From positions 1,736,001 through 1,800,000 of the forward strand of contig NZ_CP023396.1 of NCBI RefSeq assembly GCF_008808095.1: a DNA stretch of 64,000 nucleotides, given 5' to 3'. The notes under the pieces were generated by a model that made no database searches, was not told where the DNA came from, and saw only the letters and a list, made by a program, of their open reading frames with translations. Below, one piece after another: positions 45,086 through 53,649 of the stretch; the stretch's first letter is position 1, and each line of letters opens with the position of its first letter. The stretch comes from Pseudoalteromonas ruthenica. Its GTDB lineage: Bacteria > Pseudomonadota > Gammaproteobacteria > Enterobacterales > Alteromonadaceae. The position numbers were made by a program, and so were the translations under genes.

Positions 45086-45511
45086 ATGAAGTTAAGTAAC
45101 TTAATGAGCACGCCAGTGGTTACTTGTTCACCCGATGACACCCTGCGCGTTGTTAATGATATTTTCAAACGCACGCAATTTCACCATGTGCTGGTGGTAG
45201 AGCAATCGTTATTAGTTGGGGTCGTCTCTGATCGCGATATTTTTAAGGCATTAAGCCCGAATGTTGGTAAGGCCTCGGCATCTAAAGCCGACTTAGCCAC
45301 TCTCAATAAACGCGTTAGCCAAATTATGACTCATTCCCCTGTTTGCTTACCAGTACATGCGCAACTTATTGATGTGGTGAAGTTATTTAACGAACATATT
45401 ATTACCTGTGTGCCTATCGTTAATGAACAGCGCCAACCGGTGGGGATTGTGACTTGGCGCGACATTATGCGTCTGTTACTCGAGCGCTATCAAAGCAAGG
45501 CCGGTAAATAA
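45086..45511 (+). CDS. Tandem CBS-domain protein
   Basis: A 141-residue protein of two CBS domains (residues about 1-60 and 73-138), starting MKLSNLMSTPVVTCSPDDTL. The typical ends HVLVVEQSLLVGVVSDRDIF and VPIVNEQRQPVGIVTWRDI mark them. CBS pairs bind adenosine nucleotides and regulate other proteins; no enzyme domain is attached. The frame is open for 55 codons upstream, but the CBS start coincides with the ATG at 45086 (GGGA ahead), so the long form is rejected. Confidence 0.85.
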   Translation: MKLSNLMSTPVVTCSPDDTLRVVNDIFKRTQFHHVLVVEQSLLVGVVSDRDIFKALSPNVGKASASKADLATLNKRVSQIMTHSPVCLPVHAQLIDVVKLFNEHIITCVPIVNEQRQPVGIVTWRDIMRLLLERYQSKAGK

Positions 45512-45518
45512 GCAGGCA

Positions 45519-45902
45519 CTAAAGTAACGACAAAATCTGTTCACGCTCTTTCTTGGGCATGTTACTCACCACCAAAGTGTAGGAATTATCTATCATTCTT
45601 TGGATTTCGCCCGCTGGAATGGAGCCATCCAGTATCACCGTATTCCATAGCTTTTTATTCATATGATAACCAGGGATGACCGCAGTGAAAATATCGCGCA
45701 GAGCCTGGGCTTCATCAGGGTCACACTTTAAATTTACGCGCCAGTGGCGATTGTCTTTATCCTCTTTCCCCATTTTTCCAAGCGCTAGGGTGGCAAACAT
45801 TTTATCTTTTACCTTGTAGACGTCGACCCCAGGGCCAAAGGGCTGCCCCACTGAGCTCAATGGCTTAGTGAGCAAATAATCATGTACGCCTTGACTGTCC
45901 AT
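45519..45902 (-). CDS. MmcQ/YjbR-family DNA-binding-like protein
   Basis: A 127-residue protein of the YjbR/CyaY-like fold, starting MDSQGVHDYLLTKPLS. The family block is KMFATLALGKMGKED, then WRVNLKCDPDEAQALRD and the YHMNKKLWNTVILDG segment, which is the hallmark. Members are called MmcQ or YjbR and their function is poorly known; DNA binding is suggested by fold. AGGAG precedes the ATG at 45900-45902; an upstream in-frame ATG lacks one. Confidence 0.87.
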   Translation of the reverse strand: MDSQGVHDYLLTKPLSSVGQPFGPGVDVYKVKDKMFATLALGKMGKEDKDNRHWRVNLKCDPDEAQALRDIFTAVIPGYHMNKKLWNTVILDGSIPAGEIQRMIDNSYTLVVSNMPKKEREQILSLL

Positions 45903-46110
45903 ATAAACTCCTTTTAAGGCTAAGCAAACTAGGGCGAGCACTCGCCCAAGTAGGGCCTAATCTAATCATTTAATCTAATACCCCACAAGTATATTGAAAA
46001 AGTACCTCAGATCCGCAACTTACTCATACTCGCCGTTAATCGCATTGCAGTTGCCAGCATTAACCCACCCACCTAGGATGATATTTTCTGGTTAAAAAAA
46101 GTACTTACTT

Positions 46111-48150
46111 ATGAATGCGCTAACCCCTTTGATACTCACAGCTGCGCTGCTTGGCGGCGCATCGTTGCCCGCCCAGGCCGACTACAAGACCTTTAGCTCC
46201 GAGGATATTTTTGCCCTCGAGTATGCCAGCGACCCGCAAATTAGCCCCGATGGCAAGCACATTGTGTATGTCCGTCGTGGCTACGACATCATGAAGGATA
46301 ACAATAAGCAAAGCCTGTGGCTCTATAGCCTAAGCACTGATGAGCATACTCCGCTGTTTGCAGATCAATATAGTTACGCTCAGCCACGCTGGTCTCCCGA
46401 TGGCACACGCATCGCCTTTACCAGTAACCGCAGTGGCTCTTTGCAAGTGCATATGCACTGGCTGGCGCAAGATAAAACGGCGTTATTATCACAATTGCCA
46501 AAACCAGTGCGCGACCTCACCTGGTCTCCTGACGGCACACAGCTGGCCTTTACCATGACGGTGCCACAAGGCCCTTCCGATTTTGTAAAATCAGTGAAGT
46601 TACCGAAAAAACCCAAAGGCGCCGACTGGTCTGAACCGGTTACGGTTACTGACAAAGCGCGCTACCAAGCCGATGGCCAAGGCTTTTTAACGCCCAGCTT
46701 TCGTCATGTGTTTGTGCTTCCAGCCGAGGGCGGCGCACCACGGCAATTAACACAAGGCGATTATCAACATTATGGGCCATTGGCTTGGAGCCCAGATGCG
46801 ACACAAGTTGTGTATGCATCAGATAAGCATCCTGATTGGGAGTATCGCACCACTGAGCTTGACCTGTATGGCGTGGATATTGGTACGTATAGTACGACAC
46901 AGCTCACCGATTTACCCGGCCGTGAGACCCACCCCCAATTCAGTCATGATGCTCAGCAGCTAGCCTTTCTATCCCGAGGTAACGCCGCTGTTCCTTACGT
47001 TAATACCGAGCTGAACTTGTTAAACCTCAAGTCCGGGGCCGTCAAGTCACTGACATCAGCACTGGATCGCGCTGTCGGCCATTATCAGTGGGCGGGCAAA
47101 GGGGATTTTGTCATTCAGTACGACGATCGCGGCCAACGTAAGCTTGCCACCCTAACCCGCGCAGGAAACATCACTGAACGCGTCAGCTCAGTCGCAGGCA
47201 CATCCATAGGTCGCCCTTATGTCAGTGGTGAATTTTCCATGGCGAACAATGGTGCCCTCGCTTTTACTCAGGGCAGTGCTGAGCGCCCCGCTGATTTAGG
47301 GTATTTTCACCGCAACAAGCAGCGCACACTAACAGCGCTCAATGAGGACCTGCTCGGCCATAAAGCCTTAGGGCAAGTGCATGAGTTAACGGTTGAATCG
47401 CAGTTTGATGGAGAACCTATTCATGGCTGGTATATCACCCCTCCTGATTTTGATGCGACCAAGCAATACCCACTGTTGGTGGAAATTCATGGCGGCCCAC
47501 ACCTAGCCTATGGCCCCAGCTTTAGCGCCGAATTACAGCGCTATGCGGCCGCTGGCTATGTGGTGGTCTATATGAATTATCGCGGCTCCACCAGCTACGG
47601 CAAAGACTTTGCCTTGTTACTTGATGGTAAGTATTCCTCAAAAGAAGATTTTGCCGATCATAATTCCGCCGTTGACGCATTAATCGCTAAAGGCTTTATT
47701 GATAAAAACAATCTCTTTATTGCTGGTGGCTCAGCTGGCGGCATTGCTGCTGCCTACGCCATTGGTTTAAGCGACCGTTTTAATGCTGCGGCAATCACCA
47801 AGCCGGTGATCAACTGGGTCAGTAAAGTGCTTACCGCCGACAGTTATTTAGGGCAAATTCGCAACCAATTTCCGGGCATGCCGTGGGACAACCTCAGCCA
47901 CTACTGGCAACGTTCACCACTGTCGTTAGTCGGTAACGTCACCACGCCGGCGATGATCATGACAGGAGAGCAGGACCGCCGCACGCCTATATCGGAGTCC
48001 GAGCAGTTCTATCAAGCGTTAAAACTGCAAAAAGTAGATACCGTACTGATCCGTGTACCCGGCTCTGCCCACGGTATTGCTGGGCGCCCCTCGCGGATGA
48101 TTGCCAAAATAGAGCATACATTAGCCTGGTTCGAGCGCTATAGGAAATAA
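46111..48150 (+). CDS. Secreted S9-family prolyl-oligopeptidase-like peptidase
   Basis: A 679-residue exported peptidase (signal peptide cut after AQA). A WD40/PD40-type beta-propeller fills residues about 30-400 (repeats end SPDGTRIAFTSNRSG-like). The alpha/beta-hydrolase domain holds the nucleophile Ser in GGSAGGIAAAY, the Asp in GEQDRRTP and the His in GSAHGIAG, so the triad is complete. Such enzymes remove dipeptides or cleave acyl-peptides in the periplasm. The ribosome site is weak. It shares a terminator with the erythromycin-esterase-like gene. Confidence 0.92.
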   Translation: MNALTPLILTAALLGGASLPAQADYKTFSSEDIFALEYASDPQISPDGKHIVYVRRGYDIMKDNNKQSLWLYSLSTDEHTPLFADQYSYAQPRWSPDGTRIAFTSNRSGSLQVHMHWLAQDKTALLSQLPKPVRDLTWSPDGTQLAFTMTVPQGPSDFVKSVKLPKKPKGADWSEPVTVTDKARYQADGQGFLTPSFRHVFVLPAEGGAPRQLTQGDYQHYGPLAWSPDATQVVYASDKHPDWEYRTTELDLYGVDIGTYSTTQLTDLPGRETHPQFSHDAQQLAFLSRGNAAVPYVNTELNLLNLKSGAVKSLTSALDRAVGHYQWAGKGDFVIQYDDRGQRKLATLTRAGNITERVSSVAGTSIGRPYVSGEFSMANNGALAFTQGSAERPADLGYFHRNKQRTLTALNEDLLGHKALGQVHELTVESQFDGEPIHGWYITPPDFDATKQYPLLVEIHGGPHLAYGPSFSAELQRYAAAGYVVVYMNYRGSTSYGKDFALLLDGKYSSKEDFADHNSAVDALIAKGFIDKNNLFIAGGSAGGIAAAYAIGLSDRFNAAAITKPVINWVSKVLTADSYLGQIRNQFPGMPWDNLSHYWQRSPLSLVGNVTTPAMIMTGEQDRRTPISESEQFYQALKLQKVDTVLIRVPGSAHGIAGRPSRMIAKIEHTLAWFERYRK

Positions 48151-48161
48151 CCTCAACATCA

Positions 48162-48182
48162 GCGGGGCATTCACTGCCCCGC
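48162..48182. terminator. Terminator between the S9 peptidase and the Ere-like gene
   Basis: Perfect 8-base stem GCGGGGCA / TGCCCCGC, loop TTCAC, followed by ATAAGTTTTT on the plus strand. It contains the Ere-like stop codon. Confidence 0.7.
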
Positions 48183-49406
48183 ATAAGTTTTTGGTTGCTC
48201 TTTCGACGCTTTGGTGTGCGCCAAGACAAAGAGACTATCCCAGTATTGCTGCCACTGCGCTAACGCAATCCCGTAACGATATTGATGGCCAAACAATACG
48301 CTAGTAGACGGCGCATTTTGCACAAAGCGTTGCATTGCTGCGCGGTCAATAAAGAGTGCTTGATGTGTTTGCAGTTCATGCTGTTGCGCAACTAGACGTT
48401 CAAATTGCTGTGGCTGGGCCATAATCTTTTTACTTGCCATCGTCACATAGTCGCGATATTCGCCACTGGCGGCGCTAATATGCACTGAGTGCACACTATC
48501 GCCAAAGTGTTGCTTCAGCACAGTGCCTAAGTTTGCATAGTGATGCTCAATAAAACCGCCGTAGTTTAAGTGGATATAGTGACCCCAGATAATTACTTTT
48601 TTATCTGCCAATTCACTGCTCAGTAACCACTTCACGTTGTCGGCCATCGCCAAGTCGTGCTCGTCATGACGTCGCTGCCCTGCCATCGACTGCGCCACGA
48701 GCACTAACCCATGGAGTAACCGGGCGACATACTTTGGTCCTTGGTATCCTTGCTGGTCGCTGACAGCCGTCTTTAAAGCGTGCTGGAGGCGATAGGAGGT
48801 AGCAACATAGGCTTGTTGCTGCTTTGCATTAATTTGCTGTGGTTGGCGCTTCAGCACCGCTGCGTTGGTGCGTTTAAACGCAGCCCAGTCGACCTCTTTG
48901 GCAACACTTGGGATGAAACGCTGACTTTGCTGGATGATAAATTCGCTTACCTGCGCCTTAGAATATTCACCACTGAGACGACCATCAAAGCCAGCCAGCT
49001 GCAAAGGCCGCTCACTGTCTCGCTGTGCGTCAATGTACCGCATGAGCGCTTGCACTGGCGCACTTGCGGCGTACATATAAAAGATGTTACCCGGTGCTTG
49101 AGCAGTGATAGCTTGACCGGGCTGTTGCCAGATTTGCGCAACATCAAATAGACCGCTTTCCAGTATCAACGCATCAAAGCCTTGATGCTGGTGTAAATAA
49201 CGCACCAAACAGGTCTTGAGTGCAAAATTCTGTTGCTCGCCATGGGTCAGTTCATCCAGCATAACGATACGTGCATCGCCAATCGCCTCGCCAAAGCGCG
49301 CAAAATTAGCCTGTTCACAGTGGTTATCGAGGTTTATTTTCTCTATTGTTGTGGCGCTTAACGCTGCTGCATACACGCTCAACAATAACGTTACTAGCCA
49401 CTTCAT
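48171..49406 (-). CDS. Secreted erythromycin-esterase-like protein
   Basis: A 411-residue exported member of the erythromycin esterase/succinoglycan-biosynthesis superfamily. Signal peptide is cut near ALSA. The active-site signature is LDELTHGEQQNF (His55, Glu57) with LILESG (Glu83), and the second His motif is WGHYIHLNYG near residue 285. The family includes macrolide esterases, but many members hydrolyse other esters; macrolide resistance is not implied. Its first four bases overlap the cytochrome b561 gene, so the two are co-translated. Confidence 0.82.
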   Translation of the reverse strand: MKWLVTLLLSVYAAALSATTIEKINLDNHCEQANFARFGEAIGDARIVMLDELTHGEQQNFALKTCLVRYLHQHQGFDALILESGLFDVAQIWQQPGQAITAQAPGNIFYMYAASAPVQALMRYIDAQRDSERPLQLAGFDGRLSGEYSKAQVSEFIIQQSQRFIPSVAKEVDWAAFKRTNAAVLKRQPQQINAKQQQAYVATSYRLQHALKTAVSDQQGYQGPKYVARLLHGLVLVAQSMAGQRRHDEHDLAMADNVKWLLSSELADKKVIIWGHYIHLNYGGFIEHHYANLGTVLKQHFGDSVHSVHISAASGEYRDYVTMASKKIMAQPQQFERLVAQQHELQTHQALFIDRAAMQRFVQNAPSTSVLFGHQYRYGIALAQWQQYWDSLFVLAHTKASKEQPKTYAGQ

Positions 49407-49942
49407 AGACGCGCTCCTTTTTCGCCGACTAACATCCGAATTAATGTCCCATCTCGGTCAATAAAGTGGTGTTTTAATGCTGCCAATGCATGGATAGACA
49501 GTGTAAAGCACAGCGCCCAAGCACAGTATATGTGCACCGCTAACCCCCAGTCGCTAAGCGCTGCTGAGTGAGCAACGACTTGCTGCTGAGCATCTATGTT
49601 TTGCGCCAACAACGGCCAATCGAATAAAGCAATGCCATAGCCACCAAAGCCGCTGTAAGCAGCGCCCGACACCACCATTATTACCAGCAGCACCAACAAC
49701 AACCAATGAAAGCCATGCACCGCTTTCGCGCCCTTACCTTTAGCCGTGCTCTGCCAGGGTTTGAACCAGCGCAGCACCAGTCGGGGTAGCAGCAATAATG
49801 CCACCACCACGGCAACGGATTTGTGTAAGTGATATAGGCCATAGTCGGCGACATAGGTCATGTAATATCCCAGGGTCAGCAACCCCAAAATAAGCGCCGC
49901 CATCAGCCAATGTAGTAGTCGGTTTACACCTGCATAAGTCAT
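49403..49942 (-). CDS. Cytochrome b561-family protein
   Basis: A 179-residue inner-membrane diheme-type cytochrome with four helices. Candidate axial histidines are His in LLHWLM (helix 1), LHKSVAV (helix 2), VHGFHW (helix 3) and VHIYCAW (helix 4). It resembles E. coli CybB, which passes electrons between the quinone pool and superoxide or periplasmic partners. GAGGAGG precedes the ATG, the strongest ribosome site of this region. It is the first gene of a two-gene operon with the Ere-like gene. Confidence 0.88.
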   Translation of the reverse strand: MTYAGVNRLLHWLMAALILGLLTLGYYMTYVADYGLYHLHKSVAVVVALLLLPRLVLRWFKPWQSTAKGKGAKAVHGFHWLLLVLLVIMVVSGAAYSGFGGYGIALFDWPLLAQNIDAQQQVVAHSAALSDWGLAVHIYCAWALCFTLSIHALAALKHHFIDRDGTLIRMLVGEKGARL

Positions 49943-49989
49943 TAAGTACCTCCTCTTTTTTCTTCAAAGGTACTTATTAACGCATTGAT

Positions 49990-50823
49990 TTAAATAACTT
50001 TGTGATGAAACAACTGAGTTTGTGACGAAATGCCTGGCTGTGTGCTTTGAGTTAATACTTGCTTCAGCGCTGGTTTAAAAGTTTTGCTCACTGGTACCCA
50101 ATGATCCTCACCCACTAACACCTGCGCTTTGCCATTTTCCAATGGCTTAAGCTCACGTACATGGTGTAGGTTAATCAGGTAACTGCGATGGACGCGTATC
50201 ATAGGCGCCGCGCCTAGCTGCTCACTCAGTTGTTTAATGGTGGTGCGCACCAAGTAACGGCTATCAGCATCGACAACCTCAACATAATTACCTGCAGCGC
50301 GCACATACTGAATATCACTGATAGCGAGCGTTTTTTCCATGCCCCGATGCTGCACTGTGAGACATGCAGGAGCGATATCGGCCCCGTTAACTGAGTCGCG
50401 TGCTTTCACCTTGGTTACCAAGCTCAGGTAAATGGCTCCCATCACCAAAAGCACTGCAAAGGTGTACTTAGGTAGTAAATTAATGACTGCGCCAGCCCAA
50501 TTAGGACCATAAAAATCGAAATCGAGCGACACTCGGATATAACTTAGCAACAACACACTCACCACAGCACAGCTCAACAGCAGCGGTTTATACACTCGCT
50601 GAGAACGTGTTAGCGCATATATTGCTGCCATAGATAGCCCCCATAAAGCACCCCACTCTTTCACCCAAAATAACTGTGAGTCGATAAAGTCCCAGCGTGC
50701 ACCACCCACGTAGTGGCGCCAAAACAAGCAATAGAGATTAAATATAAAAAGCAAGGCTACCCATAAGACGCCTAGTTTCAGCGTTGGGTGGCTAAGCTGT
50801 TGCCAGCGCTGCAGCCAAGTCAT
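49990..50823 (-). CDS. Membrane-anchored LytTR transcriptional regulator
   Basis: A 277-residue protein with four membrane helices (about residues 18-150) and a C-terminal LytTR DNA-binding domain (about 170-265): YVRAAGNYVEVV, RTTIKQLSEQLG, RVHRSYLINL and PVSKTFKP are the family signatures. It has no receiver domain, so the signal is probably sensed in the membrane. The start ATG at 50821-50823 has GGA ahead; a 29-codon longer frame is rejected. It lies 48 bases before the b561-Ere pair on the same strand and may control it (inference). Confidence 0.87.
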   Translation of the reverse strand: MTWLQRWQQLSHPTLKLGVLWVALLFIFNLYCLFWRHYVGGARWDFIDSQLFWVKEWGALWGLSMAAIYALTRSQRVYKPLLLSCAVVSVLLLSYIRVSLDFDFYGPNWAGAVINLLPKYTFAVLLVMGAIYLSLVTKVKARDSVNGADIAPACLTVQHRGMEKTLAISDIQYVRAAGNYVEVVDADSRYLVRTTIKQLSEQLGAAPMIRVHRSYLINLHHVRELKPLENGKAQVLVGEDHWVPVSKTFKPALKQVLTQSTQPGISSQTQLFHHKVI

Positions 50824-50926
50824 GGTGTCAATCCATTGTCCGAATAGATTGGCAAAAATAACAAATCTAACGCGATAAACAAAGCCATGCAGCACAGACC
50901 AAGGTCGCATACAGCTTGCTCGAAAA

Positions 50927-50949
50927 AGAGCCTACATTTTGTAGGGTCT
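50927..50949. promoter_or_regulatory. Inverted repeat upstream of prpE
   Basis: AGAGCCTACA (50927-50936) and TGTAGGGTCT (50940-50949) pair with one mismatch around TTT. It sits between the divergent LytTR gene and prpE, 28 bases before the prpE ATG. Operator or short leader hairpin. Confidence 0.45.
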
Positions 50950-50976
50950 CTCACATGTAATACGAGGAAAATATTT

Positions 50977-52860
50977 ATGGCGGGCGAATATCAGCGCATT
51001 TACCAGCAGTTTCAAAGCGACCCAGTGAAATTTTGGATGCACCAGAGCCAGCGCATCGATTGGCATACGCCACCCACTGAGGCTTACCATCAAGACTCAC
51101 AAGGGCTTTATCATTGGTTTGCCGACGCCAAACTCAATACCAGTTACTTGGCATTAGATAGTCACGTTAACCAAGGTTATGGTGAGCGCCCAGCGCTGAT
51201 TTATGACTCACCCGTCACCGCCACGCAACAAACATACAGCTACCGCGAACTGCGCGATGAAGTGGCTCACTTTGCCGGAGTCATGCGTGAATTAGGCGTC
51301 GGCAAAGGTGACCGAGTGGTGATTTACATGCCGATGATCCCGCAAGCAGTGATAGCGATGCTCGCCTGTGCACGCTTGGGCGCCATTCACTCGGTGGTAT
51401 TCGGTGGCTTTGCGGCGCATGAATTAGCGGTGCGTATTGATGATGCCACACCCAAGCTGGTGCTCGGCGCCTCTTGCGGCATTGAAGTAGAGCGTGTCAT
51501 CGCTTACAAACCACTCATTGACGAAGCCCTAGCCAAGGCACATCATAAGGTGCAGCACTGTATTATTTACCAGCGCCCACAATGTCCTGCTGAATTGAGC
51601 CCCATGCGTGATGTTGACTGGCATCAAGCAATGCAAACAGCCACTGCCGTTGACGCTGTTCCCGTAGCCGGAGATCACCCCTTATATATTCTCTACACCT
51701 CGGGGACAACCGGCACTCCAAAAGGGGTCGTGCGCGAGCATGGCGGCCATGCCCTGGCAATGCATTACAGTATGGAAGTGGTTTACGCCATGAAACCGGC
51801 GGAGGTGTTTTGGGCTGCATCGGACATCGGCTGGGTGGTCGGCCATTCCTATATTGTATACGCGCCGTTGATCTACGGCTGTACAACGGTTTTGTACGAG
51901 GGCAAGCCAGTGCGAACCCCTGATGCCAGTGCCTTTTGGCGTGTGGTTGAAGAGCATCAAGTAAATGCGCTGTTTAGCGCGCCAACCGCTTTTCGCGCGA
52001 TAAAAAAAGAAGACCCTAATGGCGCAGGGTTTAAGCGCCATAACACGCAAAGTTTACAGCGGCTCTTTTTAGCTGGAGAGCGCCTCGATCCGCCCACTTA
52101 TGAGTGGCTAACCGAAACCACCCAGTTACCCGTATTAGATCACTGGTGGCAAACCGAAACCGGCTGGGCTATTGCCTGTAACCCTATAGGCATTGAACCT
52201 TTACCAATCAAAGCAGGCAGTGCCAGTGTGCCCACCCCCGGTTTCGATGTGCATATACTTGATGTTGATGGCACCCCCTGCGCTGCAGGTGAAAGTGGTG
52301 CGGTTGCCATTAAGTTACCACTGCCTCCGGGGTGTTTACCGACCATTTGGCAAAACAATGAGCGCTTCAAAGCCGGTTACTTAAGTACCTACCCTGGCTA
52401 TTATCTCTGTGGTGATGGCGGCTACATCGATGAGCAAGGCTACGTGTTTATCATGGGCCGTATCGACGATGTGATTAATGTCGCCGGGCATCGATTATCC
52501 ACCGGCGAAATGGAGGAAATCGTTGCTGCCCACCCCGCTGTTGCCGAATGTGCGGTGTTTGGTATAAGTGATACCTTGAAAGGCCAGTTGCCGATGGCAA
52601 TGGTGGTGCTGAAAGATAGTTATTCCGGCACTTGGGCTGATATTCGCGCCGAGCTTATTAGCAGCGTGCGCACACAAATCGGCGCCATTGCCTGTTTAAA
52701 AGAAGTGCTGTGTGTTGAGCGTTTACCGAAAACTCGCTCGGGCAAGATACTGCGTAAAAACCTCCGCCAACTGGTTGATGGCGAAGCGCTGCAAATTCCC
52801 TCTACCATTGATGACGCCAGTATTTTCACCCAAATAGCACAACAATTACGCAGTGCCTAA
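50977..52860 (+). CDS. prpE: Propionyl-CoA synthetase
   Basis: AMP-forming acyl-CoA ligase of 627 residues, the PrpE length. Motif P-loop is LYTSGTTGTPKGVV, then GWVVGHSYIVYAPL, ADP motif YYLCGDGGYIDEQGY, IMGRIDDVINVAGHRL and the acetylatable Lys in KTRSGKILRK. The N-terminus MAGEYQRIYQQF matches PrpE rather than acetyl-CoA synthetase. CGAGGA precedes the ATG. The methylcitrate genes are not beside it, so it may work alone in short-chain fatty-acid activation. Confidence 0.9.
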   Translation: MAGEYQRIYQQFQSDPVKFWMHQSQRIDWHTPPTEAYHQDSQGLYHWFADAKLNTSYLALDSHVNQGYGERPALIYDSPVTATQQTYSYRELRDEVAHFAGVMRELGVGKGDRVVIYMPMIPQAVIAMLACARLGAIHSVVFGGFAAHELAVRIDDATPKLVLGASCGIEVERVIAYKPLIDEALAKAHHKVQHCIIYQRPQCPAELSPMRDVDWHQAMQTATAVDAVPVAGDHPLYILYTSGTTGTPKGVVREHGGHALAMHYSMEVVYAMKPAEVFWAASDIGWVVGHSYIVYAPLIYGCTTVLYEGKPVRTPDASAFWRVVEEHQVNALFSAPTAFRAIKKEDPNGAGFKRHNTQSLQRLFLAGERLDPPTYEWLTETTQLPVLDHWWQTETGWAIACNPIGIEPLPIKAGSASVPTPGFDVHILDVDGTPCAAGESGAVAIKLPLPPGCLPTIWQNNERFKAGYLSTYPGYYLCGDGGYIDEQGYVFIMGRIDDVINVAGHRLSTGEMEEIVAAHPAVAECAVFGISDTLKGQLPMAMVVLKDSYSGTWADIRAELISSVRTQIGAIACLKEVLCVERLPKTRSGKILRKNLRQLVDGEALQIPSTIDDASIFTQIAQQLRSA

Positions 52861-52890
52861 AGACCCGGTGCCCACGGTAGTGGGCCCTCA

Positions 52891-53364
52891 CTAAGCATCC
52901 TGTTGCTCGCTCATAAAGTCAGCCATACGCTGTTGCAGTTGCTCTGGGCTGAGGTCCTCTTGATGGGTAGCAATGGTCCAAATATGGCCAAAGGGATCTT
53001 CCAAGGTTCCTGCTCTGTCGCCATAAAATTGATCGTGCACAGGACGCAGCTCTTTTGCACCTGCGTCAATAGCACGGGCGAACGTGGTATCAACATCCTC
53101 CACATACAACATCATACTCACGGGAGTACCACCGAGTTGGTGAGGACTAACAAAATGTTCATCGGGGCAAGCATCGGCCACCATCAAGTATGAATCACCT
53201 ATTTTAAGCTCACCGTGAGCAATGCCGCCATCAGGCAACGGCATTTGCATTACGATTTCTGCGGCAAATACGTGTTGATAAAACGCCATCGCTTTCGCTG
53301 CACCATCAATAATTAAATAGGCAGTAAGCGAGTGAAACCCTTTGGGCTTGGCAGACACACTCAT
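52891..53364 (-). CDS. PhnB-like VOC protein
   Basis: A 157-residue vicinal-oxygen-chelate protein of the PhnB/glyoxalase-like branch. Blocks are LTAYLIIDGAAKAMAFYQHVF, GGIAHGELKIGDSYLMVAD and YGDRAGTLEDPFGHIWTIAT (shown only in part as DRAGTLEDPFGHIW). The role is unknown; related proteins are annotated as glyoxalase or bleomycin-type without evidence. GGAGGTCAT places the ATG well. It converges on prpE. Confidence 0.85.
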   Translation of the reverse strand: MSVSAKPKGFHSLTAYLIIDGAAKAMAFYQHVFAAEIVMQMPLPDGGIAHGELKIGDSYLMVADACPDEHFVSPHQLGGTPVSMMLYVEDVDTTFARAIDAGAKELRPVHDQFYGDRAGTLEDPFGHIWTIATHQEDLSPEQLQQRMADFMSEQQDA

Positions 53365-53649
53365 ATGACCTCCGGTTATTTTAATCGCTCAGCTTTAGCT
53401 TAGTTGATGAGCCTATACAAACACAGACTACAACCAAGTTAAAACAAATTAAGGTACAAATGTTATGTGCTGTAATTGTTATTTAAATGTTAACTAACTA
53501 CATTAAATTTAGATGTTGAACCTATTATGGGGAGACCATCTATCGTGTTCTTTTACACCCACTGTTCTTTTATGGCCAACACCATTATTGGATGCCTAAG
53601 GTAAAACAGGCCTGCTTTAAAAGGATTCTTTGTAGCAAGGAGATTATTG

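Noticed and set aside
46646..46900. Short frames opposite the S9 peptidase propeller
   Set aside because: Antisense shadows without ribosome sites.
48171..49406. Macrolide resistance gene
   Set aside because: The family signature is present, but many members are not macrolide esterases and the context (cytochrome b561) does not suggest resistance.
52870..52885. GCCCAC-GGTA-GTGGGC hairpin after prpE as terminator
   Set aside because: Perfect but only six pairs and no T-run, so termination is not supported.
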